Below, piece after piece: positions 26,201 through 33,384 of a stretch of 44,369 nucleotides of DNA. How positions within the stretch are numbered: position 1 is the first letter of the stretch; every line of letters starts with the position of its first letter. Source of the stretch: Candidatus Nanoarchaeia archaeon (GTDB lineage Archaea; Nanobdellota; Nanobdellia; CSSed11-243R1); contig JAQTNH010000001.1 of the NCBI GenBank assembly GCA_028713895.1, positions 502,610-546,978 of the forward strand. Reading direction: 5' to 3'. Position numbers and translations under genes: made by a program. The notes below the pieces were generated by a model. The model had not been told where the DNA came from. It worked only from the letters and a program-made list of their open reading frames with translations, and did no database searches.

Positions 26201-27950
26201 GTCCACATTCAGTTCAGCAAGTGTCAATGACACAAATCACAACATAAACGCGAAATATTCAATTAATGTTACAGATGCGGACGGATTGTCCTATTGCTCT
26301 GTTGAGCACAACAATACGGGCTCATTTGCAAATACAAGCTTCACTGCGCTGAGCGGGACATCTGCCTGGTGCAACATCACTGTACTGAATAATGATTCAA
26401 ACGACAGAGTTGTCGGATGGTATGTCTATACAAATGATTCAATTGGAACGTGGGCGCGTTCATCACTGCAGACGTTTACAACAACAAACACAGTTCCGAC
26501 ACTGACATCAGTCTCATCGAATGTTACAAACATAACAGAAGGGACTGCGGTCGGGCTAACCAGTTCGGGCGCAGATGATTTCAATGCCGATATTTTGAGA
26601 CTTGAATGCGGATACTCAAACGGAGCTGTTGACGCCTGCGCCGGGACGTACGGCTCTGGAGAGCGGACATGCACGTTAACGTGGTCATTTGATGATAACG
26701 AGAACCACACATTATACTGCAGGCTAAATGACAGCTACGGAGTTTCAACACCTGACTTTGAACTGAACATAACAGGATACACCCTGCGCTTCATAATTTC
26801 AGTACAATCACCATTAAACAATTCACACCACAATTCAGCAGATTTGTGGTTCAACATGACACTAAACAAGAATGCAAGCGCATGCCTGGTAAGCATTGAC
26901 GGGAATGCAAACACAACAATGGGCAACTCAACTCCAACATCATGGTACAATTATACAACAGGAATCCCAGAGGACAGCCATAATGTTACGTTCTGGTGCA
27001 ATAAGTCTTACAGCCCTGATGAGAATGACAGCAAAACAGCATATTTCACAGTTGATTTGACCCTGCCTTTTGTTAACATAACCCTGCCATTGAATCTTGC
27101 AACAGTAGCATCCAGCACAACAAATGTACACGCTGTTGTAAACGAGCCTGCATCCGCGTGCACAGCAGAATTTGACAGCAGTTCAAATACAACAATGACA
27201 AACTCAAGCGGGGACTGGAATGCCGACACAAGCCTTTCAAACGGAAACCACAACGTGAAAGTCTATTGCTCTGATTTGGCTGGAAACTGGAATGCCAGCG
27301 AGACTGTTTCGTTCACTGTAGCAATCCCGGCAACCACTGGCGGGGGCGGAGGAAGTTCAGGACTGCGCCCAAACATAACAGTCAGTGAAATAATAGACAA
27401 GCTTGGATTTTATGTATACCTTGACAACCTGATGGCAAATGTCAGATACAACTTCCCTTACGTGTGGCCTTCAGATTTGAGGATAACCTCAATGAGCTTT
27501 GACAAAAATATCCACAATGATACATTTGTTGCGCATGCAAAAGACAGTTCAACTGTAAATGCTCCGACAGGAAATGTATACAAATACTTTGAGTTTGATT
27601 CCAGCGGGCTGACAGCAAATGTTACAGGAGTAACATTCGAATTCAGAAACACAGTTGAGTGGCTTGAATTGACAGGAACAAAAGTCCAGAACATGAAGCT
27701 TTATGCTTATGACGGGATAACATGGCGTGAATTATATACAACTGTTGAAGAAAGCGAGGGAACTTATGTTTTGTTCAACGCAACAGACAACAGTCTGTAC
27801 GAACTTTATGCTATAGCTGAATCCGGGGCTGCAGCGGAGAGAACCACATTCCTGCAGGTGGTGTACACAATCGAAAAATATTATAACAACGAGATAGGAT
27901 TCACTGATGTGCTGAGCGTGATATCAGACTATTATACGCAAAACAAATGA
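20214..27950 (+). CDS. Giant mosaic surface protein (beta-helix, RCC1-type and Ig-like modules)
   Basis: A 2,578-aa secreted protein. N-terminal hydrophobic signal (residues 6-30) and a Pro/Glu linker are followed by a NosD-type right-handed beta-helix (about 159-330), seven 38-aa RCC1-type repeats (457-722, each with HTCALLNNGNITCWG-like core), a second long beta-helix (about 1040-1395), a third (about 1715-1880), Ig-like domains (about 2000-2370) and a C-terminal domain resembling PGF-pre-PGF (about 2385-2530). No clear C-terminal membrane helix is seen. Asn-X-Ser/Thr sequons are extremely dense, so heavy N-glycosylation is likely. A closing motif like FSIFAPM recurs four times. Adhesion or host contact is plausible. 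ATG 20214 with GAGG upstream is preferred over TTG 20190. Confidence 0.9.
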   Translation: MIEKKTILVVLVLIAIATVISCSMFTGLVIGDKRGIQEEGTEPEPYIEITAPETPSEPAAEEQPAEPEEPIIPQENVTNEALPGVLNFGTMHTVGGCANITFSDYFTLSNDFADNLSDGRCITIQIDDVVIDCGPYNLTSSLPTSVNTYGIYVSGARHNVTILNCSIYNYKYGIYLNGTENITVANNYLAANSFGLYADNADYCNFTDNRANSNTWGFDLNSNSDYCRLVNNTANSNSQIGFFLDNTHYTDFINNTADSNTDAGLALTVAQYNTITGNNLSNNSHGIQASATSSHNTFNSNTMTNNTNEGTLMEFDSTNNSFTNDNITSTTGWDFSTDNGTDTAATNMLMGTTYASFTMRPDSTLKVRGASAPSGGDPTGYANIGKYLNITNGTADAWIYINVSYSDSDIATITEDSLRIWKNSSGQWWNSTYVGPTAQAGIGTRLVLGADSAIQVSAGGHHTCALLNNGNITCWGYNIEGQAENYTQGDATQVSGGGHYTCALLNNGNITCWGYNSDGQSNNYTQGDAAQVSAGGYHTCALLNNGNITCWGNNFYGQSNNYTEGDATQISAGEAHTCALLDNGNITCWGHNDYGQSENYTQGDATQVSAGQEYTCALLNNGNITCWGNNDYGQSNNYTQGGATQVSAGGYHTCALLNNGNITCWGYNDNGQAENYTQGDATQVSAREIHTCALLNDGNITCWGYNADGQSNNYTQGNCDRIDYVYANITNFSSIYAPMGGLDSCNLNAEYTLTENLVCNAGMNISFNGKMNTDGYNVTVFGDTGIYGELNATEDTAINLSDGDVYVYDEGTLGSNDWTGNLYLDTAYIEDGGTLDATSGLIYVYNSIELNGTFNYNNGNMSINGVYARFASANNVRIGVAGEIPSDQLHYQNIGYYVNITNLTPGGGIGLFNITYTDEDTDNEANLSMWRYNDTDWTQDGISATGVNETDNYVWADIAQFSVFAPMEYTPIILVTNCMNLTESNSIYKLDNSLSGTQTNKRCIDIQADDLILDCDVYSLTGSHLINTIGIYASDRDNITIQNCTVNHYNYGIDLFSSSNSRLINNTAYSNAYSTSTGTGIYLSASSYNNITNNNASSNRNYGISLDSYSSSNTLTNNTANSNILYGIYLDRSSSNALTNNTAISNSNSGICTYRDSNSNTLTDNTVSLNTNYGIYLYSNSDSNTLIDNNASSNYKHGIYLYIVSDNNIINNTAISNSNSGVYLTDADSNTLTDNNASSNANYGISLESASDNNIINNTANLNTYSGIYIYSSSNSNALTNNTANSNTNSGIYLYLSSIYNTLTNNTANSNSYGIYTYSDSDHNTITSSTAIGNGEGIRLETDYNNLTSNTVSDSGNYGIRIFGSSNNVLYNNNASLNDWDFYSAYFDNDGSITYSTGNKIINLTTNNTVSSFTYSGDIYLRAATAPSGGDLGGYSNISHYLEITDGGYGSLIELNVSYLDSDIPAAIANKSAIKIWKHVTGAYDYTYQEDANATDSSGSWTDLANVSDGDWTNYGYSSSGLAYFYANYSKPAGASPDYSKWQAEDDDGTYNLSIPTDCWNQDVLQFRVTSDFDSDYVNWSCYNGGSYQDISAYGLSYAYEEAMYWAFANWTDNVGTPNAIDQTNKVVRANISNFGSIFAPMGPESSLISITGCDNLSTDNTDYVLINNITNRQVGFEWCIFINSSNITLDCGGYNITEITVPAGNSYGIYANNSDNVTIRNCSVTDYDSADIIVSNSNEFDIRDSNAINSGSGILYGDSTNSTISNVISGNSSNGIEIYNSVNITVENSASNDNTYIGITISNSSYCSLTGDTANRNPQVGILMQSAINNTVTNNTANDNSFTGFALNTVEPTIYCYGNNFTNNNATNNTAWDFQLTGSSYGNLIINLTTNNTLSSFTSVGDFGFKSATAPAGNPPGYSDIGQYLNISNDTPAWVYINISYAEATPTDESALKLQRWNGTDWNLVSGSGVNITKNYVYANISEFSIFAPMEEPLLSTFSSASVNDTNHNINAKYSINVTDADGLSYCSVEHNNTGSFANTSFTALSGTSAWCNITVLNNDSNDRVVGWYVYTNDSIGTWARSSLQTFTTTNTVPTLTSVSSNVTNITEGTAVGLTSSGADDFNADILRLECGYSNGAVDACAGTYGSGERTCTLTWSFDDNENHTLYCRLNDSYGVSTPDFELNITGYTLRFIISVQSPLNNSHHNSADLWFNMTLNKNASACLVSIDGNANTTMGNSTPTSWYNYTTGIPEDSHNVTFWCNKSYSPDENDSKTAYFTVDLTLPFVNITLPLNLATVASSTTNVHAVVNEPASACTAEFDSSSNTTMTNSSGDWNADTSLSNGNHNVKVYCSDLAGNWNASETVSFTVAIPATTGGGGGSSGLRPNITVSEIIDKLGFYVYLDNLMANVRYNFPYVWPSDLRITSMSFDKNIHNDTFVAHAKDSSTVNAPTGNVYKYFEFDSSGLTANVTGVTFEFRNTVEWLELTGTKVQNMKLYAYDGITWRELYTTVEESEGTYVLFNATDNSLYELYAIAESGAAAERTTFLQVVYTIEKYYNNEIGFTDVLSVISDYYTQNK
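21582..22379 (+). repeat. Seven tandem 114-bp RCC1-type repeats
   Basis: Seven 38-codon units within the giant surface gene share a nearly identical core (for example TGCGCCCTTCTTAACAACGG) while their edges differ, mostly in the residues around Gly-Tyr-Asn. High identity at silent positions suggests recent expansion or gene conversion. Seven blades match the seven-bladed propeller of RCC1-like proteins. Confidence 0.85.
23480..24200 (+). repeat. Degenerate tandem repeats encoding beta-helix rungs
   Basis: Units of about 22-24 codons recur around ACAAACAACACAGCCA and GGAATCTA, each encoding one rung of a NosD-like beta-helix (pattern LTNNTANSN...YGIYL). Copies are diverged but clearly related. 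Confidence 0.7.
27140..27211 (+). repeat. 72-bp segment identical to 42944-43015
   Basis: This stretch in the Ig-like region of the giant surface gene is base-for-base identical to a stretch in the second surface gene about 15.8 kb away. Flanking sequence remains related for about another 100 bp with many silent differences. Confidence 0.85.
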
Positions 27951-27970
27951 TTTTAGAGATGGTGAGGTAA

Positions 27971-29221
27971 ATGAACAAGGAATATCTGCCCTATGTCAGT
28001 CTTGGGTACAGGCCCTCGAAAAGTGATTTAATCTGTAAATTTTATTTTGAACCCGCAAAAGACTCCTCGCATACTGAAGCAGCCGGAGCAATTGCTGCAG
28101 AAAGTTCTACAGGCACATGGACAGAACTCACCACAATAAAGCGTGAAACAAGAGTAAATCTTGGCGCGAAAGTTTTTGAGATAAACAACAACACCTGTAA
28201 AATCGCTTATCCCGCCGAACTGTTTGAGCCAGGGAATATGCCGCAAATATTTTCTTCCATTGCAGGAAACATTTTTGGGATGAAAGAGATAAACAACTTA
28301 AGGCTTCTTGACATAGACTTTCCAAAAAAGATTGCTGACTCGTTCAAAGGGCCCCTGTATGGAATCCAAGGGGTAAGAAAATTAACAGGCATCAAAAAAA
28401 GGCCGCTGGTCGGCACAATAATCAAGCCCAAGCTGGGATTGAATGAGAAACAGCATGCAAAAGTTGCATATGAAGCGTGGGTCGGAGGGCTTGATGCTGT
28501 TAAAGATGACGAGAACCTTTCATCGCAGCCATTCAATAACTTTTACAAACGCGTTGATGAAACACTGAAAATGAAGAGGAAAGCAGAAAAGGAAACTGGC
28601 GAACATAAAGTTTACATGTGCAATGTAACCGCAGAAACAAAAGAAATGCTGAAGCGCGCAAAATACCTGAAGGATTCCGGAAACGATTACCTGATGGTTG
28701 ACATCCTGACTGTAGGGTGGGCTGGGCTGCAGACACTCAGGGATGAAATGGACAGGCTGAAACTTGTAATGCACGGGCACAGGGCAATGCATGCCGCACT
28801 TACAAGAAACCCGAAACACGGAATCGCAATGGATGTGATTGCAAAAGCATCCCGCCTTGTCGGGCTGGACCAGCTCCATATCGGGGCCGGCATAGGCAAG
28901 ATGGAAGGCGATGTAAAAGAAGTGCAGGAGCTCGTTCATGTTTGTGAAGACAAACTTTACAATGTCAAGCCAACATTTGCTGTGTGTTCCGGAGGACTTT
29001 ATCCAGGGACAATACCTGCCCTTGTAAAACTTTACGGAAAAGACATAATCATCCAGGCTGGCGGTGGAGTGCATGGAAATCCATTCGGCACCCGCGGCGG
29101 CGCAACCGCGATGAGAGACGCTGTTGACGCAGCAATGTCAGGCAAGAATATTTATGATTACGCAAAAAACAAAAAAGAGCTGAAAGCAGCACTGGACAAG
29201 TGGGGTGCAGCGCATGTTTAG
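27971..29221 (+). CDS. rbcL: RuBisCO large subunit, archaeal form III
   Basis: A 416-aa enzyme that carboxylates RuBP to two 3-phosphoglycerate. Conserved residues are intact: ESSTGTW (N-terminal Glu), SIAGNIFGMK (Asn), GTIIKPKLGL (Lys152), VKDDEN with the carbamylated Lys at 178, MHGHRAMHAA (His), HIGAGIGKMEG (His, loop-6 Lys), CSGGLYPG (Ser-Gly-Gly) and QAGGGVHGNP. Length and the lack of a small-subunit gene fit form III, used in AMP recycling rather than the Calvin cycle. ATG 27971 follows a GGTGAGGT ribosome-binding site. The stop overlaps the AMP phosphorylase start by 8 bp, so the two enzymes are translationally coupled. Confidence 0.96.
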   Translation: MNKEYLPYVSLGYRPSKSDLICKFYFEPAKDSSHTEAAGAIAAESSTGTWTELTTIKRETRVNLGAKVFEINNNTCKIAYPAELFEPGNMPQIFSSIAGNIFGMKEINNLRLLDIDFPKKIADSFKGPLYGIQGVRKLTGIKKRPLVGTIIKPKLGLNEKQHAKVAYEAWVGGLDAVKDDENLSSQPFNNFYKRVDETLKMKRKAEKETGEHKVYMCNVTAETKEMLKRAKYLKDSGNDYLMVDILTVGWAGLQTLRDEMDRLKLVMHGHRAMHAALTRNPKHGIAMDVIAKASRLVGLDQLHIGAGIGKMEGDVKEVQELVHVCEDKLYNVKPTFAVCSGGLYPGTIPALVKLYGKDIIIQAGGGVHGNPFGTRGGATAMRDAVDAAMSGKNIYDYAKNKKELKAALDKWGAAHV

Positions 29222-30710
29222 ATTAACAGTCAAGCACATTGATGTTGAAACTGGCGGTATGCCCATAGTCGCCCTTAACGAGACTTTTACAAAGAAAAAC
29301 GATTTACATATGATGGACAGGGTAATGCTCAAGACAGCACACAACAAAAAGATTGTGGCTGCCATAGACACTTCTGAAGAGATGATTGCCCCGAGCGAGA
29401 TAGGATTGTTCGAAGAAGTATGGAAAAAGATTGATACGAAAGACGGGGATATTGTTGAGGTTGAGCCAATAGGAAAGCCAATCTCAATAAAGTTCATACG
29501 CAAAAAGATGGACAAGGAAGAACTTGTCCACGACGAAATAAACCAGATAATACAGGACCTTGTGGAAGACAAGCTCACTGATGTTGAAATGGCTGCTTTT
29601 GTTTCAGCGTGCTACATGAACGGCCTGAGCCTTAGCGAGACTGAACATCTTACACGGGCGATTGTTGACAGCGGAGGCAGGCTCAACATAAAGAAAAAAC
29701 CCATACTCGACAAGCACTGCATTGGCGGAGTTCCGGGAAACAGGACAACAATGGTTCTTGTGCCCATCATAACATCGCTCGGGCTTACAATGCCAAAGAC
29801 ATCAAGCAGGGCAATAACATCGCCTGCCGGAACCGCAGACACAATGGAAGCGCTGTGCAATGTGAACTTCTCAATAAAAGAGCTTGAAGAAATTGTCAAC
29901 AGGGTGAACGGATGCATTGTCTGGGGCGGAGCAATAAATCTTGCAGCCGCAGATGACAAATTAATCAAGATAAGGCACCCGCTGTCTCTTGACCCCGAAG
30001 GCATGATGATGGCGTCAATACTCGCAAAAAAGATAGCGGTCGGAGCAACGCACATAATCTTTGATTTGCCAATAGGCGAGGATGCGAAGGTGCACTATCT
30101 TGGCGAAGCACGACATCTTGAGAGAGAATTCAAAAACCTTGCGGACAAGTTCAAGCTTAACATCAAGACTGTTGTTACAGACGGAAACGAACCAATCGGA
30201 AGAGGGATAGGGCCCAATCTGGAAGCAAGAGATGTGTTATGGCTGTTAAAGGGAGACAAAAAATCGCCGATGGACCTGCGCGAAAAAGGGATATTCCTTG
30301 CAGGAGAGCTACTCGAGCTTGCAGGAAAAGCGCCAAGCGGAACAGGGAGACAGATAGCTGAAAAGCAGCTTAAGAGCGGGGCTGCATACAAGCAGATGCA
30401 GAAGATAATTGAAGCGCAGGGCGGAAATCCAAATATAAAACCAGATGACATCCCTGTAGGGGAATACACTATTGACTATGATGCAGAGCGTTACGGCACG
30501 ATTAATGTTTTGAGCAACACAGCCATCTCAAAAATAGCCAGGACTGCAGGCGCGCCAGCAGACAAAGAAGCGGGCATTTATCTTTACAAGCGCTATGGAG
30601 AAAAAGTAAAACAGGGAGAAAAGATATTTACAGTTTACTCAAAATCAGAGAGGAATATCGAGAGGGTCGTACAGATAATAAAAGAGCTTAATCCTGTTGT
30701 AATCAAGTGA
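29214..30710 (+). CDS. deoA: AMP phosphorylase
   Basis: A 498-aa thymidine-phosphorylase-family enzyme of the archaeal AMP phosphorylase group (TIGR03327 type): AMP plus phosphate to adenine plus ribose-1,5-bisphosphate. Motifs: KHCIGGVPGNRTTMVLVPI, SSRAITSPAGTADTMEAL, GGAINLAAADDKLI and DPEGMMMASILAKK. The N-terminal extension of about 85 residues (beta-barrel-like) separates it from bacterial thymidine phosphorylase. ATG 29214 lies inside the end of rbcL and has GGGGTG upstream; GTG 29205 is less likely. It feeds R15P isomerase and RuBisCO encoded in the same cluster. Confidence 0.95.
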   Translation: MFRLTVKHIDVETGGMPIVALNETFTKKNDLHMMDRVMLKTAHNKKIVAAIDTSEEMIAPSEIGLFEEVWKKIDTKDGDIVEVEPIGKPISIKFIRKKMDKEELVHDEINQIIQDLVEDKLTDVEMAAFVSACYMNGLSLSETEHLTRAIVDSGGRLNIKKKPILDKHCIGGVPGNRTTMVLVPIITSLGLTMPKTSSRAITSPAGTADTMEALCNVNFSIKELEEIVNRVNGCIVWGGAINLAAADDKLIKIRHPLSLDPEGMMMASILAKKIAVGATHIIFDLPIGEDAKVHYLGEARHLEREFKNLADKFKLNIKTVVTDGNEPIGRGIGPNLEARDVLWLLKGDKKSPMDLREKGIFLAGELLELAGKAPSGTGRQIAEKQLKSGAAYKQMQKIIEAQGGNPNIKPDDIPVGEYTIDYDAERYGTINVLSNTAISKIARTAGAPADKEAGIYLYKRYGEKVKQGEKIFTVYSKSERNIERVVQIIKELNPVVIK

Positions 30711-30714
30711 ACTT

Positions 30715-33384
30715 ATGGAAGAAAACGTCTGGCACGCATTATCCGAAAAGGAGCTGTTTGTTCTATTAAGGACAGGCAAGTCTGGGCTGTCCAGTGAAGA
30801 AGCAGAAAAAAGAATTGAGCGCTATGGATATAACGAGCTAAAAGAAGAGAAAAAGACAACACCTCTTGAGCTTTTCATCAATCAGTTCAAAAGTTTTCTT
30901 ATAATCGTCCTTATAGTCGCGGCAATAATATCCCTTGTGCTTGGCGAGATTCTTGATGCCACAGCAATTATTGCAATTGTTTTCCTTAATGCAGTACTTG
31001 GCTTTGTCCAGGAATACAGGGCAAACAAGGCGCTTGAAGCCCTTAAAAAAATGACATCTCCGCATGCGGTTGTTGTGCGTGAAGGGCATAAAAAAGAGAT
31101 TCTTTCAAAGGAGCTTGTGCCGGGGGATGTAATATTTCTTGAAGAGGGAAGACAGATTCCTGCAGACAGCAGGCTGATTGAAGCAAACAGCATCCAGACA
31201 GATGAGAGCTCGCTTACAGGAGAGTCTGTTCCGGTGGACAAAGATGCAAACACCCTCCAAAAAGAGGTTCCAATAGCTGAAATGAAAAATACAGTCTTTA
31301 TGGGAACTTACTGCTCACGCGGAAGCGGACTCGCTGTTGTTACAAGCACAGGAACTGAGACTGAGATGGGCAGGATTGCAAAGGTGGTGCAGACTTCTGA
31401 AAAGGACATGTCGCCTTTGCAGCAGAAACTGGAACGAATGGGAAAGACATTGACCGTAATAATCCTTATATTGGTTACACTTATTTTTTTCATAAACTTC
31501 TATGCGCATTCAGGCGGGATGCTTGAACTGTTTCTGATATCAGTGTCACTTGCAATCTCGGCGATTCCAGAGGCGCTTCCAGCCGTCATAACGCTCACTC
31601 TTGCAATGGGAATGCAGACAATGGCAAAGAACAAGGCAATAGTCAAGCGGCTTCTGGCAGTTGAAACTTTGGGCGCAACCTCAGTTATCTGTTCTGATAA
31701 GACAGGAACCCTTACACGGAATGAAATGACAGCCTCGGAAATATTTGCAGGCAACAAAATGTACTCGGTGACCGGGACAGGGTATGCGCCTGACGGAGAA
31801 TTTTTCCTGGGAAACAGGAAAATTACCCCAAAACGGATAAAGGAACTTGAGCTTGTGCTCAGGATAGGCAGGTTCTGCAACAATTCCTCCCTTGTAAAAG
31901 AAAAGAAGGAATGGACTGTGACAGGAGACCCTACTGAGGGCGCGCTTGTTGTTGCGGCTGAAAAAGCAGGATTGCCATTCTCAAAATCAAATTTTGTTTC
32001 AGAGAACCCATTTACATCCGAGAGAAAAGCAATGAGCGTGGTGTACAAACACCAGGGCAAATTTATTTCATACGTCAAGGGCTCGCCCGAGCTGATAGTT
32101 GAGAACAGCACCAAAGTGGCGTTGAATGGCAGAATCAAAAAACTTACAAAGGAAATGAAATCAAAACTTCTTGCGGAGTCCCACAAAATGGCAGGAGAGC
32201 CCCTGAGAGTTCTCGGGTTTTCATACAAAATGCTGGGCACAAAAAAGAAATCGTACAGCGTTGCAGACACTGAAAAAGACATGATTTTCGCGGGATTTGT
32301 CGGGATGATTGACCCGCCGCGCACAGAGATAATAACCTCCATAAAGGACGCACAGGATGCGGGGATAAAAACAGTGATGATAACAGGAGACCATAAGGTT
32401 ACTGCAATTGCAATAGCCAGAACGATAGGAATACTCAGGGGAAATGAGATTGCGGTTACAGGGCTTGAACTTGACAGCATGTCAGACGAAGAGCTTGACG
32501 GGATAATAGAAAATGTTTCAGTGTTTGCGAGAATATCCCCGGAGCACAAAGTAAGGATACTTGAGGCTTTCAAGAGCAGGGGACATGTTGTCGCGGTTAC
32601 AGGGGACGGGGTTAATGACGCGCCAGCAATCAAAAAAGCAGACATCGGAGTTGCGATGGGCATCAAGGGGACTGACGTAACTAAGGAAGCCAGCGACATG
32701 GTACTGCAGGATGACAATTACGGGACAATTGTCAAGGCTGTGAAAAGCGGAAGGGAGATTTACGACAATATACGCAAGTTCATAAAATTCATGCTTTCAA
32801 CAAACTTCAAGGAGCTTTTCCTTGTCGGTGTAGTCGCACTTGCAGGACTGCCTCTTCCGTTCATCCCGCTGCAGATTTTATGGATAAACCTTGTAACAGA
32901 CTCGCTGCCTGCGCTCGCGCTGGCGGTTGACACGCCTGAGCCCAACATAATGGAACGTAAACCTCGGAAAAAAACAGAGGGAATCTTTTCAGGGAGCATA
33001 CTCCCATTCATCATTGTTGCAGGCGTTATAGGAACTTTGACAAGCATATGGCTGTTTGTGCATTCGCTGCCGCACGGAATTGACTATGCACGCACAATGG
33101 TGTTCACACTTGCAGTATTTTTTGAACTGATATTCGTATTCAACTGCAGGTCAGAACACCGCTCGGTTTTCAGAATCAACCCTTTCAGCAACATGAAACT
33201 TGTTGCTGCTGTAGTATTCACCCTGATGCTTCAGGTATTTGTGATATATGCTCCATTCATGCAGGGCATTTTCGGCACAGTCCCGCTTAACCTGCGCGAC
33301 TGGGCACTCATAATCTCGCTTTCACTGACAGGGCTGTTTATCTCGCCAATGTTCTTTAAGAAACCTGCAGAAGAAGCTACATAA
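30715..33384 (+). CDS. P-type cation (Ca2+-like) ATPase
   Basis: An 889-aa P2-type ATPase. N-terminal cation-ATPase domain, TGES actuator motif, M4 motif PEALPAV, phosphorylation site CSDKTGTLT with Asp328, nucleotide-binding domain with TGDPTEGALVVAA, hinge TGDGVNDAPAIKKADIG, M5 NFKELFLV and M6 NLVTDSLPALALA. The M4-M6 ligands (Glu, Asn/Glu, Asn/Asp) fit Ca2+ or Mn2+ pumps of the SERCA/PMR1 class rather than heavy-metal P1B pumps. Begins 4 nt after the AMP phosphorylase stop, so it is probably in the same transcript, but a functional link with AMP recycling is not obvious. Its last 8 bp overlap the convergent argS gene. Confidence 0.93.
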   Translation: MEENVWHALSEKELFVLLRTGKSGLSSEEAEKRIERYGYNELKEEKKTTPLELFINQFKSFLIIVLIVAAIISLVLGEILDATAIIAIVFLNAVLGFVQEYRANKALEALKKMTSPHAVVVREGHKKEILSKELVPGDVIFLEEGRQIPADSRLIEANSIQTDESSLTGESVPVDKDANTLQKEVPIAEMKNTVFMGTYCSRGSGLAVVTSTGTETEMGRIAKVVQTSEKDMSPLQQKLERMGKTLTVIILILVTLIFFINFYAHSGGMLELFLISVSLAISAIPEALPAVITLTLAMGMQTMAKNKAIVKRLLAVETLGATSVICSDKTGTLTRNEMTASEIFAGNKMYSVTGTGYAPDGEFFLGNRKITPKRIKELELVLRIGRFCNNSSLVKEKKEWTVTGDPTEGALVVAAEKAGLPFSKSNFVSENPFTSERKAMSVVYKHQGKFISYVKGSPELIVENSTKVALNGRIKKLTKEMKSKLLAESHKMAGEPLRVLGFSYKMLGTKKKSYSVADTEKDMIFAGFVGMIDPPRTEIITSIKDAQDAGIKTVMITGDHKVTAIAIARTIGILRGNEIAVTGLELDSMSDEELDGIIENVSVFARISPEHKVRILEAFKSRGHVVAVTGDGVNDAPAIKKADIGVAMGIKGTDVTKEASDMVLQDDNYGTIVKAVKSGREIYDNIRKFIKFMLSTNFKELFLVGVVALAGLPLPFIPLQILWINLVTDSLPALALAVDTPEPNIMERKPRKKTEGIFSGSILPFIIVAGVIGTLTSIWLFVHSLPHGIDYARTMVFTLAVFFELIFVFNCRSEHRSVFRINPFSNMKLVAAVVFTLMLQVFVIYAPFMQGIFGTVPLNLRDWALIISLSLTGLFISPMFFKKPAEEAT

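Noticed and set aside
31500-32717. 405-codon open frame on the minus strand opposite the P-type ATPase
   Set aside because: Antisense to highly conserved ATPase motifs, low-complexity Ser/Ile composition and no recognisable domain; a shadow of the real gene.
20190-33384. Prophage or transposon island around the giant surface gene
   Set aside because: No integrase, transposase, terminal inverted repeats or target duplications seen; composition matches neighbours apart from the repeats.
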